From: Heterostelium album PN500
Lineage: Eukaryota; Evosea; Eumycetozoa; Acytosteliales; Acytosteliaceae
Length of the DNA stretch: 64,000 bases
Direction: 5' to 3'
NCBI RefSeq assembly: GCF_000004825.1
Contig: NW_008805085.1
Span: forward strand, 310,001 to 374,000
Shown here: in pieces, positions 1-10,656 of the stretch
Layout: the number at the start of each line of letters is the position of its first letter
Numbering within the stretch: the stretch's first letter is position 1
The notes under the pieces: model-generated
What the model saw: only the letters and a program-made list of their open reading frames with translations
Database searches by the model: none
What the model was told of the DNA's origin: nothing
Program-made: the position numbers and the translations under genes

Positions 1-1034
1 GACAACAAGCCAAGCAAGCCAAGATCGACGCCAAGCTCAAGGCACAAGAGGAGAAAGAGAGAGCGGAACTCGAAGAGAAACAACGTCGTGAAGCAGAGGA
101 GAAGCGTTTGAAGGAAGAGGAACTCGAAAAGAAGAACAAAAAGAAAGAGGAAACAAAGATTATCAACCGTGCCAAGAATGGATTCCGTAAGCTTTGCTAC
201 GGTCCACCAGAACCACTCTACATGCCATCGCCACCAACCATCGAGGAAGTCGAGTTCATCTGCGGTGAACTCTCACATTTGGAATTGGTTGAATACACTC
301 AAGAGTTGAGTGCAATGGCCGCTGAAACCGAGAAGAAGAGGCAATCGTTCAAATCGAAATTCGAAGCTCTCCAAAGCGACAAGAAAGAACGTGAGAGAAT
401 CGCCAACGACAGCAAGAAAGCCAAACAAGAGGAGATTCAAAACGATAGGCTGTGGACTGACGATGAGTTGTCACAGTTGGCCAAAGCCATTCAAAAGTTC
501 CCAGCCGGTTGCCAAAACAGATGGGAGAGTATCGCCACTATGGTTCCAACACGTTCTCTCAAGGAGGTCATCAACAAAGCAAAGGAGGCGCAACCCACCA
601 AGGCATTTGCCAAGCCAGCCGTTCAAACTACATCGGCCTACGAGAAGTTCAAATCAAAGGTTGGTGAGAAACCAATTGCTTCGGATCTAACTTCGAGACA
701 AGAGATCGATCCAACTGCGCCAGCTGCCGTTGCACTCAAGGTTGCCAAAGAAGCTGCACCATCAAAGGAATCATCTACAACAACAACAACATCAACAACA
801 GCAACATCAACACCAGCTGCACCATCAAAGGAATCATCCACACCCAAAGAAGATAAGAAGAAGGAAGAGCAATGGAGTGTCGATGAGCAAAAACTACTTG
901 AAGAAGGTTTACAAAAGTTTGACAAATCACTTGGTGATCGTTGGGATCAGATCGCAAAGAATGTTGGAACTAAATCAAAGAAAGAGTGTGTTGCTCGTTA
1001 CAAATATTTAGTTGCTCTCTACAAATCAAAATAA
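1..1034 (+). CDS. DNAJC2/zuotin-like ribosome-associated J-protein, C-terminal part
   Basis: Only the 3' part of the gene is present; the frame is open from base 3 and runs off the left edge. The visible part starts with a charged K/E/R-rich helix, then a segment beginning RAKNGFRKLCYGPPEPL, followed by two SANT/Myb-like domains. Their cores are LWTDDELSQLAKAIQKFPAG and QWSVDEQKLLEEGLQKFDKS, separated by an S/T/P-rich linker. Charged helix plus paired SANT domains is the layout of the DNAJC2 (MPP11/ZRF1, yeast zuotin) family. This family binds ribosomes near the peptide exit, works with Hsp70 partners on nascent chains, and can act on chromatin through its SANT domains. The J domain must lie upstream of the window. 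No intron is needed in the visible part. Confidence 0.88.
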   Translation, partial: QQAKQAKIDAKLKAQEEKERAELEEKQRREAEEKRLKEEELEKKNKKKEETKIINRAKNGFRKLCYGPPEPLYMPSPPTIEEVEFICGELSHLELVEYTQELSAMAAETEKKRQSFKSKFEALQSDKKERERIANDSKKAKQEEIQNDRLWTDDELSQLAKAIQKFPAGCQNRWESIATMVPTRSLKEVINKAKEAQPTKAFAKPAVQTTSAYEKFKSKVGEKPIASDLTSRQEIDPTAPAAVALKVAKEAAPSKESSTTTTTSTTATSTPAAPSKESSTPKEDKKKEEQWSVDEQKLLEEGLQKFDKSLGDRWDQIAKNVGTKSKKECVARYKYLVALYKSK

Positions 1035-1143
1035 AAATAAAACTAATTCATATCGTTCAATGTGAGTCTCATTTAAATTTTTATTTTTCACTGCAAGCAA
1101 AAAAATGCTTATTACTTTTTTTGTTAAAGGTGGGAGCATTGTT

Positions 1144-1169
1144 GCGGGCTGCCTGATTGGTCAGCCCGC
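1144..1169. other. GC-rich hairpin between two genes
   Basis: GCGGGCTG (1144-1151) and CAGCCCGC (1162-1169) form a perfect 8-bp stem with a 10-base loop. It is followed on the plus strand by an A-rich tract. It sits 110 bases after the DNAJC2 stop and stands out in the very AT-rich spacer 1035-1419. It could be a 3'-end signal, a small structured RNA or a repeat fragment. I see nothing else in the spacer. Confidence 0.5.
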
Positions 1170-1419
1170 TCAAAAAAAAAATAAAATAAAAAACATTGCT
1201 TTGCTTTGCAAGAAAAAAAAAATTAATCAATCAAATCAAACAAATTTACGCTTTTTTTATTTTAAATTATCTATATATCTTTTGTTATTATGTATTAGTA
1301 AAATTTTGAAAGTCCAATCTAAATAGTAATTAAATATCTTAACACACATAAAGTTTATTATTATCTAGATAACGATAAACAAATATTTATTACATTTTTT
1401 TCAAAGAAAACAAAAAGAG

Positions 1420-2667
1420 ATGCATGAAGATAAAAATGTTCTGATATCCAATATATTTGTATTGGTATGCTATATATTATCGTTTATAGGTTGTCTGACA
1501 GTGATAGTACATTACTGTTGGATACCAGTACTACGGAAAAGTGTATCAAATATTATATTATGGCCGACTCTTTGTATACTTGTTTCAATTTTAACGACTT
1601 TTCCAACTTTTATTTCACCATCTTTATCTTTGTATATATTAAGTAAGTAGAGTAGTATAAAATAAAATATCTATTATCCACAATTGTCATAAACTTATCA
1701 TACTAACAATCGTTTATAATCCTATAGGAAACACACCACTATGCTTTACACAAGCAGCAATCGTACAATTTACAATTTTAGCTAATTTCTTTTGGACATT
1801 AGCAATTTCTATAAAGTATGTTATGTTAATCACAATTGATTGATTGATTGATGGATGAAACTATGATAACTAACTACTAATGTTATTGTTTTTAGCTTAT
1901 TATTTTTATGTTTTTCACCATCAAAAGATTTAAAAAAGAATAATATATTATATCATATTGGATGTTGGGGCATCTCCATTCTGATAGTTATTTTGACTCG
2001 CACACATTTGGGAGACGATGGCGATCGCTGTAGATATAGGAATCCAAACGATGACGTTCGATTTGTCATTGAAACATTTATACTGGGATCGATCACTCTT
2101 TTCAATGTGATCATCTTCTTTGTTACGATCAAGCAGATCGTCGGTGGCAATCTAATTCCGTACGAATCGACGCGGTCACTACTCTACACCAATGAAAAGA
2201 TGATCAATACGAAGCGTATTGTCTGGCGAATCGTTTACTACCCATCGATTCTCACAGTGTGTTTTCTGATGCTACTGATACTCGACACCTACGAGTTCAT
2301 CTCGATCAAGGTCGATATACACAACAAGCGCATCGAGCCAAACTTCCAAGACATCAACATCTACTATATATACGCACGTGGTATCTTTATGTTACAGGGA
2401 TTCTTCAATGGTATCGTCTATCTACAATCATCGAAACTAAGAAACCAATATAGGAAATATTCTGTTTTCAAAAGAATATTCTGGTCACATGAATATAAAT
2501 ATGAAGCAATTGAACAGAAACAACAACAACAACAACAACAAGATAATAACAACGATAATGAAAACGATAATGAAAACGATCAAAGATATCAAAATGCAAC
2601 ATCATCATCATCATATTCATATTCATCACTGAATAATAATAATAATAAGAATAAGAATAATAAATAA
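1420..2667 (+). CDS. cAMP-receptor-like G-protein-coupled receptor (Dicty_CAR family)
   Basis: Three exons, 1420-1642, 1728-1815 and 1896-2667, join in frame to give 360 residues. The introns are GTAAGT...AG and GTATGT...AG, the first with a TACTAAC branch point. Seven hydrophobic segments fit a 7TM fold: the first near residues 8-32, several in the middle (one containing CWGISILIVIL), and the last holding IYYIYARGIFMLQGFFNGIVY. Cysteines in PLCFTQ and DRCRY could form the extracellular disulfide. The tail after the last segment is Gln-, Asn- and Ser-rich, as in D. discoideum cAR and crl receptors. The overall pattern matches the cAMP-receptor/cAMP-receptor-like family. Whether it binds cAMP cannot be told from sequence. 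It would act at the plasma membrane upstream of G proteins. Confidence 0.75.
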
Positions 2668-2904
2668 TTATTATATCCTTTTTTTTTTAAGTTACCATTA
2701 AAAAATAATTGTGTTTATTCAAAAAAAAAATAATAGTTTATTATTTTTTTAATTGTTACCGTTAAAAGTTTGCAATTTATTTTATTCTAAATTTTTTGTA
2801 TATTATTACTATTTGAATGATTGGTGTGTTTTTTAATGATTATCATCAATCATTGAACATTCTTTAAAGACACTGAGTATAGATAGAGAGTAAATCGTAT
2901 ATAG

Positions 2905-4018
2905 ATGGCTGCAAACTTTTGGGATTCAACTCATTGGAAATCTTGGATATTGGATAAATCAAAGTTAGAATACTCAAATGCAAAAGATAAACAATACATT
3001 ACACATACCGAATTAAAAAGATTAAAGATACATTATTGTAAATGTAAGAAGAGAATATATCTTTATCAATTTATTTATTTATTAATAAATTTCGACTTCT
3101 TAGTGATACATCTTTTAGGATCAACATTGAAAATAAGACAAAGAGCGATTGCAACTGCTATCGTTTATTTTAAGAGATTTTATTTAAAGTGTGTAGATCG
3201 ATTTGAATGAATGGATGAATGAATGAATGATGACAAAGTTGTTCTAACAAAAATACATTGTACAATTGAATGAATTATAGAAATAGCTTTATAGATTGTG
3301 AACCAAGACTGATAGCAACAACATGTCTGTATCTATCGTCAAAAGTAGAGGAATGTATAACACAAGCTAAAAAGTGTGCTATCAAGATGAAAGAGATCGA
3401 TCCTTCCTACAATTTCACTATGAACGATATTTTGGAGTGTGAATTCTACGTACTTGAGGAGTTGAATTTCGAACTCATTATATATCATCCCTATAAGAGT
3501 TTACCTGCGTAACTATCAAATCCTTTAATAGAGATGAAATCATTGACTTTTAATACTTATCAATTCGCAACAACTTACTTATTAGGTATTTACAAAACTG
3601 TGGATTAGATTGTTTAGATTCAGTTTGGGGTATCGTTAATGATTCGTACAAAACTGATGTTTCATTACTTTATCCACCGTATGTAATTGCACTTGGTTGT
3701 ATATATTTAGTTGCCTTTATTAAAAAGAAAGATTTAAAACAATGGTTCTCCGATTTAAATGTAGATATGAAAGAAGTATGTTGTTGTAGTAGTAGAATAA
3801 TAAGAACAAAAGCAGATTAAAAAAAAAGCTAACCAATCATTGTTGTGATAATAATAATTCTATAGATTTGGGATGTAGCAAAAGAATTGTTAGATTATTA
3901 TGAATTTGATAGAGTATTGATAACACCTGCAGAGGCACCAGAGGCAATATACGCAAAACTGCCTATAAGAGTAACCAGCACAACACCACCTGTACCAACA
4001 CCTCCAGCAAGAAAATAA
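2905..4018 (+). CDS. cycC: cyclin C (Mediator CDK8-module cyclin)
   Basis: Five exons (2905-3043, 3104-3188, 3281-3508, 3586-3775, 3866-4018) join in frame to 264 residues. The start [18 protein letters not shown] and the segments [39 protein letters not shown] and [19 protein letters not shown] are diagnostic of cyclin C. Two cyclin-box folds are covered, and the length is close to that of metazoan cyclin C. The exon joins are fixed by phase and by colinearity with the family: for example the second exon supplies IHLLGSTLK in register with the conserved helix. Cyclin C partners CDK8 in the Mediator kinase module in the nucleus. The short Pro/Thr-rich tail is variable in the family. Confidence 0.92.
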
Positions 4019-4173
4019 AAACTAATACAATCAATAAATCATTTCAAACAACCTATTGTTGTATTATAAAATCAATTACTATAAATATTAATAATTGTGT
4101 AAAGAACATTGTTTTTGTTTTTGTTTTTTTTTTATGTTTGTTGAATCGATTTGGTTTGAGGTGTATACAAACT

Positions 4174-4197
4174 ATAAGAGGATCGATTTCCTCTTAT
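4174..4197. other. perfect 9-bp hairpin between convergent genes
   Basis: ATAAGAGGA (4174-4182), loop TCGATT, TCCTCTTAT (4189-4197). It lies in the 471-base spacer between the stop codons of cyclin C (plus) and the countin-like gene (minus), where both transcripts should end. The spacer also holds a TTG/CTG triplet run at about 4355-4395. Role unknown; a shared 3'-end signal is one possibility. Confidence 0.4.
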
Positions 4198-4489
4198 TTG
4201 CTATCACTATCAAACAACAAATAATACTAAATGAAGTGTTTATTTTATACAAAGAATAAGGTAAAAAGCTTTTAACAAAGTAAGTTAATGTTTGGTTAAA
4301 GATGGTATGATAGGTGTTAAAAAATAATACAAATAAATAAATTGTTATGAATTATTGTTGTTGCTGTTGCTGTTGTTGTTGTTGTTGTTGTTGTTGGTTG
4401 TTGATTGGTTTGGTGATGATACGTTGATGATGACTATGCCTATTGCTGATCTCGATCGAAATTAAATAAATGTTATCTAAAATATCGAA

Positions 4490-5517
4490 TTACTCTTGAG
4501 CATAATCTGGTTCATTCTCGTATGGATGTGGTAGAGTAGTTTGAGCCTCACCAAATGAATCTTTAACTAAATATTTCTCGTTGTCTTTCGATGGTTCCTG
4601 TAGATTAAACTCTATCAATGCCGATTGATTCAATGCTACGCTGTATGGTGTATGAGTTCCACATTCAGATGCACACATAACTAGAAAAAAAAAATAAAAA
4701 AAAGAAATAGTTAAAAATAATCTTTTCTTTAGTATTATAACTAAACTCTACTTACATAACTCTACTGGATAACTTCCTAGTGGGAATGATCCATTGTTCT
4801 TTGTTGAGAATGTGAACTGTACAGAGTAATTACCTGGATTATAATTTGCAAAAGTTTGGGTATACACTATTATATAGAATTATCAAAGTGTTAGACAATA
4901 CATTCTCAAACTAAACATAGATAATAATTATACATACAATATTTAGATTGATTTACAATATAGTAGACAACGTAAGCAAATTGACCGGCACCGGTGGCAT
5001 TGACCACAGTAAAGTTGAGTGAAATGGTAAAAGTGGAACCTGGAACTCCGACAGCCGGTAAGATGGCGACACCGTTAAAGTTGGCGGCTGGTGTCTCTGC
5101 TGTGGCGCAACTTGATATCAATTGACATGCATAGATTGGATTGATGTCGTCCAGCAAGAAGATCTTCCAAAACTTCTCGACACCGATGACGTCGCAAAGC
5201 ACAGTGCAAGTGGTGGCTGCAGTGCTGTTTAGTAGCATACTGCAGATCTTTGAGCACGACTCGACCACACCATACTCGGTGACGATCTTTACGATCTCTG
5301 GAAGATAGGTGTCAAAGAACTCGACACAATCCAAACAGGTCTCTGCCGAACTGCTGAAGGGTGCAACCCAACGCTTCCAATCTTGAGTCTGTTGAACTGG
5401 TACTCTCTTTTGTTCGTTGGTCGGTGTCACCAGCGACAATCCATTCACAACTGTTGGTGTTAAATTATAAATACTTAACACCACCAATAAAATATAAAAT
5501 ATTTTATTATTATACAT
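4490..5517 (-). CDS. countin-like secreted protein with saposin-type domain
   Basis: Three exons on the minus strand (5517-4938, 4866-4756, 4680-4490) join in frame to 293 residues. A signal peptide (MYNNKIFYILLVVLSIYNL) is followed by a Cys-rich segment (ETCLDCVEFFDTYLPEIVKI ... SCSKICSMLL ... CTVLCDVIG ... YACQLISSC) with saposin-B-like spacing, then a beta-rich region with N-glycosylation sites and a C-terminal CASECGTHTPYSV motif. This layout matches the D. discoideum countin family, part of the secreted counting factor that limits aggregate size. Assignment to a particular paralog is not possible. It converges on cyclin C. Confidence 0.78.
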
Positions 5518-7395
5518 TATTGTAGTTTTTATATATATATATATTTATTATTATTATTTTTTTATTAATTTTTTTTAATGATTTTATGTCCAAACAGAAT
5601 ATTCTAAACCAAAAAACCTTGGAGATTTATGACTATTATGATTATTATGATGATAGTACTATAAAAATTTGTTGTATTATGAATGTTATTTCAACTTTGT
5701 ATAAACTTTACTTAAAAAATATTGGTATTATTCTTATGTGACATAGAAACTAATAAAAAACAACAATGCACTGAAGAAGATTGTTTTTTTCTCAATAGAA
5801 TTTAAGAGTGAGCCCAATTGCAAAAGGGCTAACACAAATTATTTCGGAGGATGATTTTTCACAAAATTTTTTTTAAATTAAAAAATAAAAATCAGATTTT
5901 GTTTTGTTTTTTTTTTTTTTCAAAAGTTTTTTTTTATTCATATCAATCATTGTTTTACAACAAAGAACAAGTCTATATATTATAAATGCAATTATGTTTG
6001 ATTCATAGATAATATATATAAATAAAAAAAGTTTTTCAAATTTTGTAAAAAAACCATCTTTTAAACTATAATAATAATATGAAATTCATTTTTTGTAGTT
6101 AGGTCATTCTTATTTACTGAATTTCTATTTCAACCATCTCTTCAATCATTGAGAACAATGCACAAATCAGAAAGAAGTAATAATTTTGATTACGACATTG
6201 ATTCAGATAATTCCGTTTTTTAAGGTGATCTTGCACTTTTGATTTTTTTATTTTTAATCTTAGGTTGGATTTACCTTCGCCATTGCACATGCAAAGACGA
6301 GTTGTTCAAGATTTGCGAAAAGGTTTTTTTTTTTTTTTTCCTTTTTTTTCAAAGATCATTACAAAAAAATCAGAACCAACCTTTAGTTCTCTAATTGATA
6401 AGAATAAAAGTGGTATCAGAATTTATCTTTATCTGTATTCCACAAAGAGTAAGTAACATTGATTGAGGAATCGGATTCTTTTAATTTTCACTTTCTTGTT
6501 CATTGGCTTTTTCCAATCCTTTTTCTGAATCTAAACTCATTGAATATGATGGAATATGGTATCAGATTATTTAAATAAAAAAGATCAAGATAATCGATGT
6601 TTAATTAAACAAAAAACCAATGTGCACATAGGTGAAACAAAATGATATGTTTAATAAAAATTTTTCAATAATAAATGTATGGTCGTAATCATTAGAAATA
6701 TCAAATGATTTTTCAAATCAAACTGTTCACACTTGCTCTGTTGTGTGAGTTAAATTAAACTTCGCCAATAATTGATATCATATTAAACGGTTGTTAAATT
6801 AATAAAAAATATCAGCTTTCATTTTTTTTTTTTTTTTATTCTTATGCACATCATATATTAATAAAAACAATCCAATTTGATTGTTGATAATGTTTTTTTG
6901 ATTTTTTGGGTGAAAAACAAAAAAAAACCAAAATATCTGATGCCAATTAACCGGTTCACCTCAAACAATGGCATGAATCATTGAAAATCAAAAAAAATTC
7001 CAAAAAAAAACATCGAAAATAAAAAAACAAACCCCCTAAATGGTATGCTGTATAATCAGAGTGCCTTCTATATTTGTCAATAAATCTGACAATCCACACA
7101 GAATGCCACATGGAAGTTGTGTGAACTTGTTTGTTTTTTTTGTTGGTGTATGATGATGATTTTGACAGTGACAATGGGGTATCCACTTTACCTTGGATTC
7201 TTAAGGTCTATCTACCAAACCTTCAATTCATATTAAAAAATGAGCAAAGAATGATGGGGGTCTATATCCACAAACTTAATAAATTTTAAAAAAAAGAGGA
7301 GTAATTGTTGATATTATATGATTTTTGGAGAGAATTTAATTTAATTTTAATTTTTAAATTTAATTTTTTGTTTTTAGAATGATTTAGATCATCAA
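5518..7395. other. AT-rich spacer; possible small gene relic at 6157-6460
   Basis: No confident gene. A short frame from ATG 6157 (MHKSERSNNFDYDIDSDNSV) ends near a possible donor (AAG|GTGATC, 6223). After an AG at about 6264 comes a second protein-like stretch containing LPSPLHMQRRVVQDLRK. The two do not join cleanly in phase, so this may be a relic or chance. A small hairpin AGCCC...GGGCT lies near 5815. The remainder looks like promoter or UTR sequence for the flanking genes. Confidence 0.2.
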
Positions 7396-7405
7396 TATAT
7401 AAAGG
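7396..7405 (+). promoter_or_regulatory. TATA box of the sedolisin gene
   Basis: TATATAAAGG, about 40 bases before the start codon at 7446. It is a more canonical TATA element than the surrounding AT tracts and is followed by a short A/C-rich leader. It fits the strong codon bias of the gene it serves. Confidence 0.5.
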
Positions 7406-7445
7406 AGCAAGACTGGTTCTTTTATTTCAATTTAAAAATCAAACA

Positions 7446-9324
7446 ATGAGAATAGTATTCCTCTTGGCTGTCATTGCCATTTGCTTGGCTGCACCAGCTC
7501 TTTCTACCTCACCATCATACAGAGATCACTCACTCTGGACTAAAACCACCAGAGCCAACCCACATGAAGTCATCAACTTCCGTGTTGCCTTGAAGCAAAA
7601 CAACATCGATGTCTTGGAATCCGTCCTCCTCGACGTCTCCAACCCAAAATCACACAACTACGGTAAGTCATGATTTTGCAATTCCAATTCCTATTTCATA
7701 GGAATTAATAAATGCTTTTAATTTTTCATCTTATTAATTTTTTATTGATTTTTTTTCTTAATTTATAGGTAAGCACTGGTCTATTGAACGTATCTTGGAC
7801 TTGATTGCCCCAGAAGCTCATTTGTCAACTGAAGTCGTCTTGTTCCTTGAGATGCACGGTGCCTTCAACGTTGAGAACCACCGTGATTACATCAAGGCCT
7901 CAGCCCGTGTTGAGGACATTGAAGCCATCTTCAAGGTTAACATGTTCAACTACAAGCACGTCTCCCGTCCAGACCGTATTGTCCGTTCCGGTGCTGTCTA
8001 CACCATCCCATCTCAATTCCGTGACCTCATCCATATGGTTACCGGTATCTCTGAGTTGCCACACGTCAAGGCTCAACCAGCCCCACGTAAGTTGAAGGTC
8101 GGTGCTGCTGATTCTGGTATTGTTATTCCACAAACCATCCAAAACCTCTACGGTATCCCAACTGGTTACAATAACAACAAGAATACTTCCCTCTGTTTGG
8201 CTGAATTCCAAGATGATCAATCATTCAACAAGAAGGATCTCAACGTCTTTGCCACCAAGACTGCCACCCCACTCATCACCGTCACCAACATTGTTGGTCC
8301 ATACTCTGGTTCTGACCCAGATTTAGAATCAACTCTTGATGTCCAATACGGTGGTGCCATCGCTGAAACCGCCAACGTCTGGTTCTGGACCGTCGAAGGT
8401 TGGATGTACGAGTTCGCCTCTGATTTCTTCGGTACCAAGGTTGTCCCATACGTTGTCTCCATGTCATGGGGATGGCCAGAGACCCTCCAATGCCAATCTG
8501 GTGTCGGTAACTGTCAAAACGGTGAAACCGCTGAACAATACGTTCAACGTGTCAACGCTGAATTCATCAAGATCGGTCTCCGTGGTGTCACTTTGTTGGC
8601 TGCCTCTGGTGATCAAGGTGCCCCAGGAGATGGTGATCCCGAATGTGGAAACAAGAAGAAGCCACTCTCAACCATCTTCCCAGGTGCTTCCCCATACGTC
8701 ACCTCTGTCGGTGCCACTATGTTGCAAGCTCCATCCGCCGCCGATAAGCGTGCTGCCAAGAAGAACGTTGGTGCCAACCCACCAATTTGCACTGGTACCC
8801 CATGTGCTACCTCAACCACTGAAATCGTCTGTACCTACCCAGATGCTTTGATCACTACCGGTGGTGGTTTCTCTGATTACTCACCAGTCCCAGAGTGGCA
8901 ACAAGCTCAAGTCTCTGCTTACTTGTCATCCGGTGTTCCATTACCAGCCTCCCAATACTTCAACTCAACCAACCGTGGTTTCCCAGATGTCTCTGCCCTC
9001 GGTCACAACTACGCTATCATTGCCTCCTCTCAAATTGAACAAGTCGATGGTACCTCATGTTCATCACCAGTCTTTGGTGCTGTTGTTGCCCTCCTCAACT
9101 CATACCGTTTGAACAACAACAAGCCAACCCTCGGTTTCATCAACCCACTCCTCTACTCTGCTCCATCATCTGCTTTCACTGATATCACTGCTGGTGACAA
9201 CAAATGTACCGAATCATGTTGCTCCAAGTTTGGTTTCACCGCCACCAAGGGATGGGATCCAGTCACTGGTCTCGGAACTCCAGTCTTCAAGAACTTGTTG
9301 GCCTACGTCCAAACCTTGAACTAA
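7446..9324 (+). CDS. sedolisin-family serine-carboxyl peptidase (tripeptidyl-peptidase 1-like)
   Basis: Two exons, 7446-7662 and 7769-9324, join in phase to 590 residues. A signal peptide (MRIVFLLAVIAICLAAPALS) leads into a pro-kumamolisin-type prodomain, then the S53 catalytic domain. The catalytic Glu and Asp are in DPDLESTLD (E259, D263), the oxyanion Asp in ASGDQGAPG (D354), and the nucleophile in DGTSCSSP (S502). A C-terminal calcium site is suggested by FTDITAGDN and GWDPVTGLG. In TPP1 this enzyme removes tripeptides from protein N-termini in acidic lysosomes. The usual SGTS appears here as DGTS, as in some sedolisins. Codons are strongly C-ending and glycine is almost always GGT, which suggests high expression. 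It stands alone, with a tRNA gene next downstream. Confidence 0.9.
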
Positions 9325-9728
9325 ATAATTTAATTACTATTATATAATATTTTAGCAATTTATAATAAAACCCTTAAAAAAAAATTAAAATTAAATATCA
9401 TTATTATTTGTATAACCTTTTATATTATTGATTAAATGTTTTTAAACTCCGTTTGTTTCAAGTATGGCAATTAAGAGGGTGATATATAATGTTCTATGAC
9501 GTCTGCTTGTTGCTGAGCTTTTTTTAAAATAATAACAATAATTTTGTTTTAATATGTACTGCTTTTCCTCTTGTGGTTAGCCTCTAACGGTATTGATATA
9601 GCAATAGTGTGTTTGAGTTCATCGATAATATCCATCTATACCTTGTTTTAGCATAATTTCTTAGTAAAAATTGATTTTAGAAAAAAAAATCCGAATGACT
9701 TTAATAAATTAATTGCAAATAAACAAAA

Positions 9729-9811
9729 GACATCTTGGCCGAGTGGTTTTAAGGCGTTTCCCTGCTAAGGAAATCCCTTCGGGGGCGCAGGTTCGAATCC
9801 TGCAGATGTCG
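9729..9811 (+). tRNA. tRNA-Ser, anticodon GCU
   Basis: A full class II cloverleaf: acceptor GACATCT/AGATGTC, D arm GGCCGAGTGG, anticodon stem TTTCC/GGAAA around loop CTGCTAA (anticodon GCT), long variable arm CCC-TTCG-GGG, T arm GCAGGTTCGAATCCTGC, discriminator G. No intron. It reads AGC/AGU serine codons. The first run of four or more T on the coding strand is about 90 bases downstream, which is far for Pol III termination. Confidence 0.96.
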
Positions 9812-9827
9812 AATATCAACCTTTAAT

Positions 9828-9843
9828 AAACCGCATGCGGTTT
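9828..9843. promoter_or_regulatory. 16-bp palindrome downstream of tRNA-Ser
   Basis: AAACCGCATGCGGTTT is a perfect palindrome. Its CCGCATGCGG core starts 19 bases after the tRNA 3' end. Closely similar palindromes follow both tRNA-Gly genes in this window. Role unknown: termination, Pol III factor binding and insulation are all possible. Confidence 0.5.
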
Positions 9844-10039
9844 GAAAGAAAACTTTAAAAAAATCGAGCAAACTTAAGGTTCTGTCAGCACATTGTAACC
9901 TGTTTTAGCACATCTTTTTAAAATGTAAGAGTGTTGTATAGTAACAGTTCTTTATCAAAATCTAACAAAAAATCGAGAGATTCTTTGATTTAAACCATTT
10001 CGAAAGGAAACATTTTTGCATTAAATTGAGCTTTCCTAT

Positions 10040-10400
10040 ACAAACTACTATGTATATTACCCACTTTATTGATGGTGTAGCATTCAATGCTGCGGGTGCT
10101 ATACTGTGTGATGTTTGTTAATTAAAATACAAGATAACATCACATACCCATTAGCTCATGTAGTCAAGAAATCAGTTAACTCTTCCTCTACAGAAAAAGC
10201 TGATCGATATAACTTCATCACTTTTTAAATAGAATAGATTATAAAAATTAAATCAGTGTTGATGAGTTATAGAGTAGAGAAAGAATAAACCCAGTTGTAA
10301 GGATTTATAATTACGTACATCTCATTCAATTTAATCTACTCATCAAAGGGGATGATTATCTCTTGATCAATAGAGTTAGAATCTGATAAAATAAAATAAC
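10040..10400 (+). mobile_element. fossil fragment of a Ty3/gypsy-type LTR retrotransposon (RNase H region)
   Basis: Two short protein-like blocks in this stretch resemble the RNase H end of a gypsy-type pol: FIDGVAFNAAGAILCD, like the D-S/A-GxGAVL strand, and ITYPLAHVVKKSV followed by TEK, like the HPIAYxSKKL...TEKE stretch. The element is broken and only a few hundred bases remain; no LTRs were recognised. It lies about 230 bases downstream of tRNA-Ser, in the same orientation. Several dictyostelid retroelements are known to integrate close to tRNA genes, so the position fits. It looks old. The family assignment rests on motif resemblance only. Confidence 0.5.
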
Positions 10401-10656
10401 ACAAAAATAAAAAATAAAATAATAGTGATCTTTATACATCTCATAACCATTGGTTAAATAAATACAAACTAGCATATATATCAATATCGAAATTTGTAGA
10501 TCAGAAAATCTTGTAAATTTTGGTTTTTAAAAAAAAATAAAAAATAAAAATAGATCATTATTTTTTTAAATACCAGTATACTTATTAAAGTCTAAACAAC
10601 CATTATCAAATCACTATTACTTAATTTTTTAAAGAAAACAATGTATTTCAACAAGA

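Noticed and set aside
1105-1326. 73-codon ORF containing the GC hairpin
   Set aside because: Composition is low-complexity AT, there is no domain, and it spans the hairpin and poly-A tracts; not protein-like.
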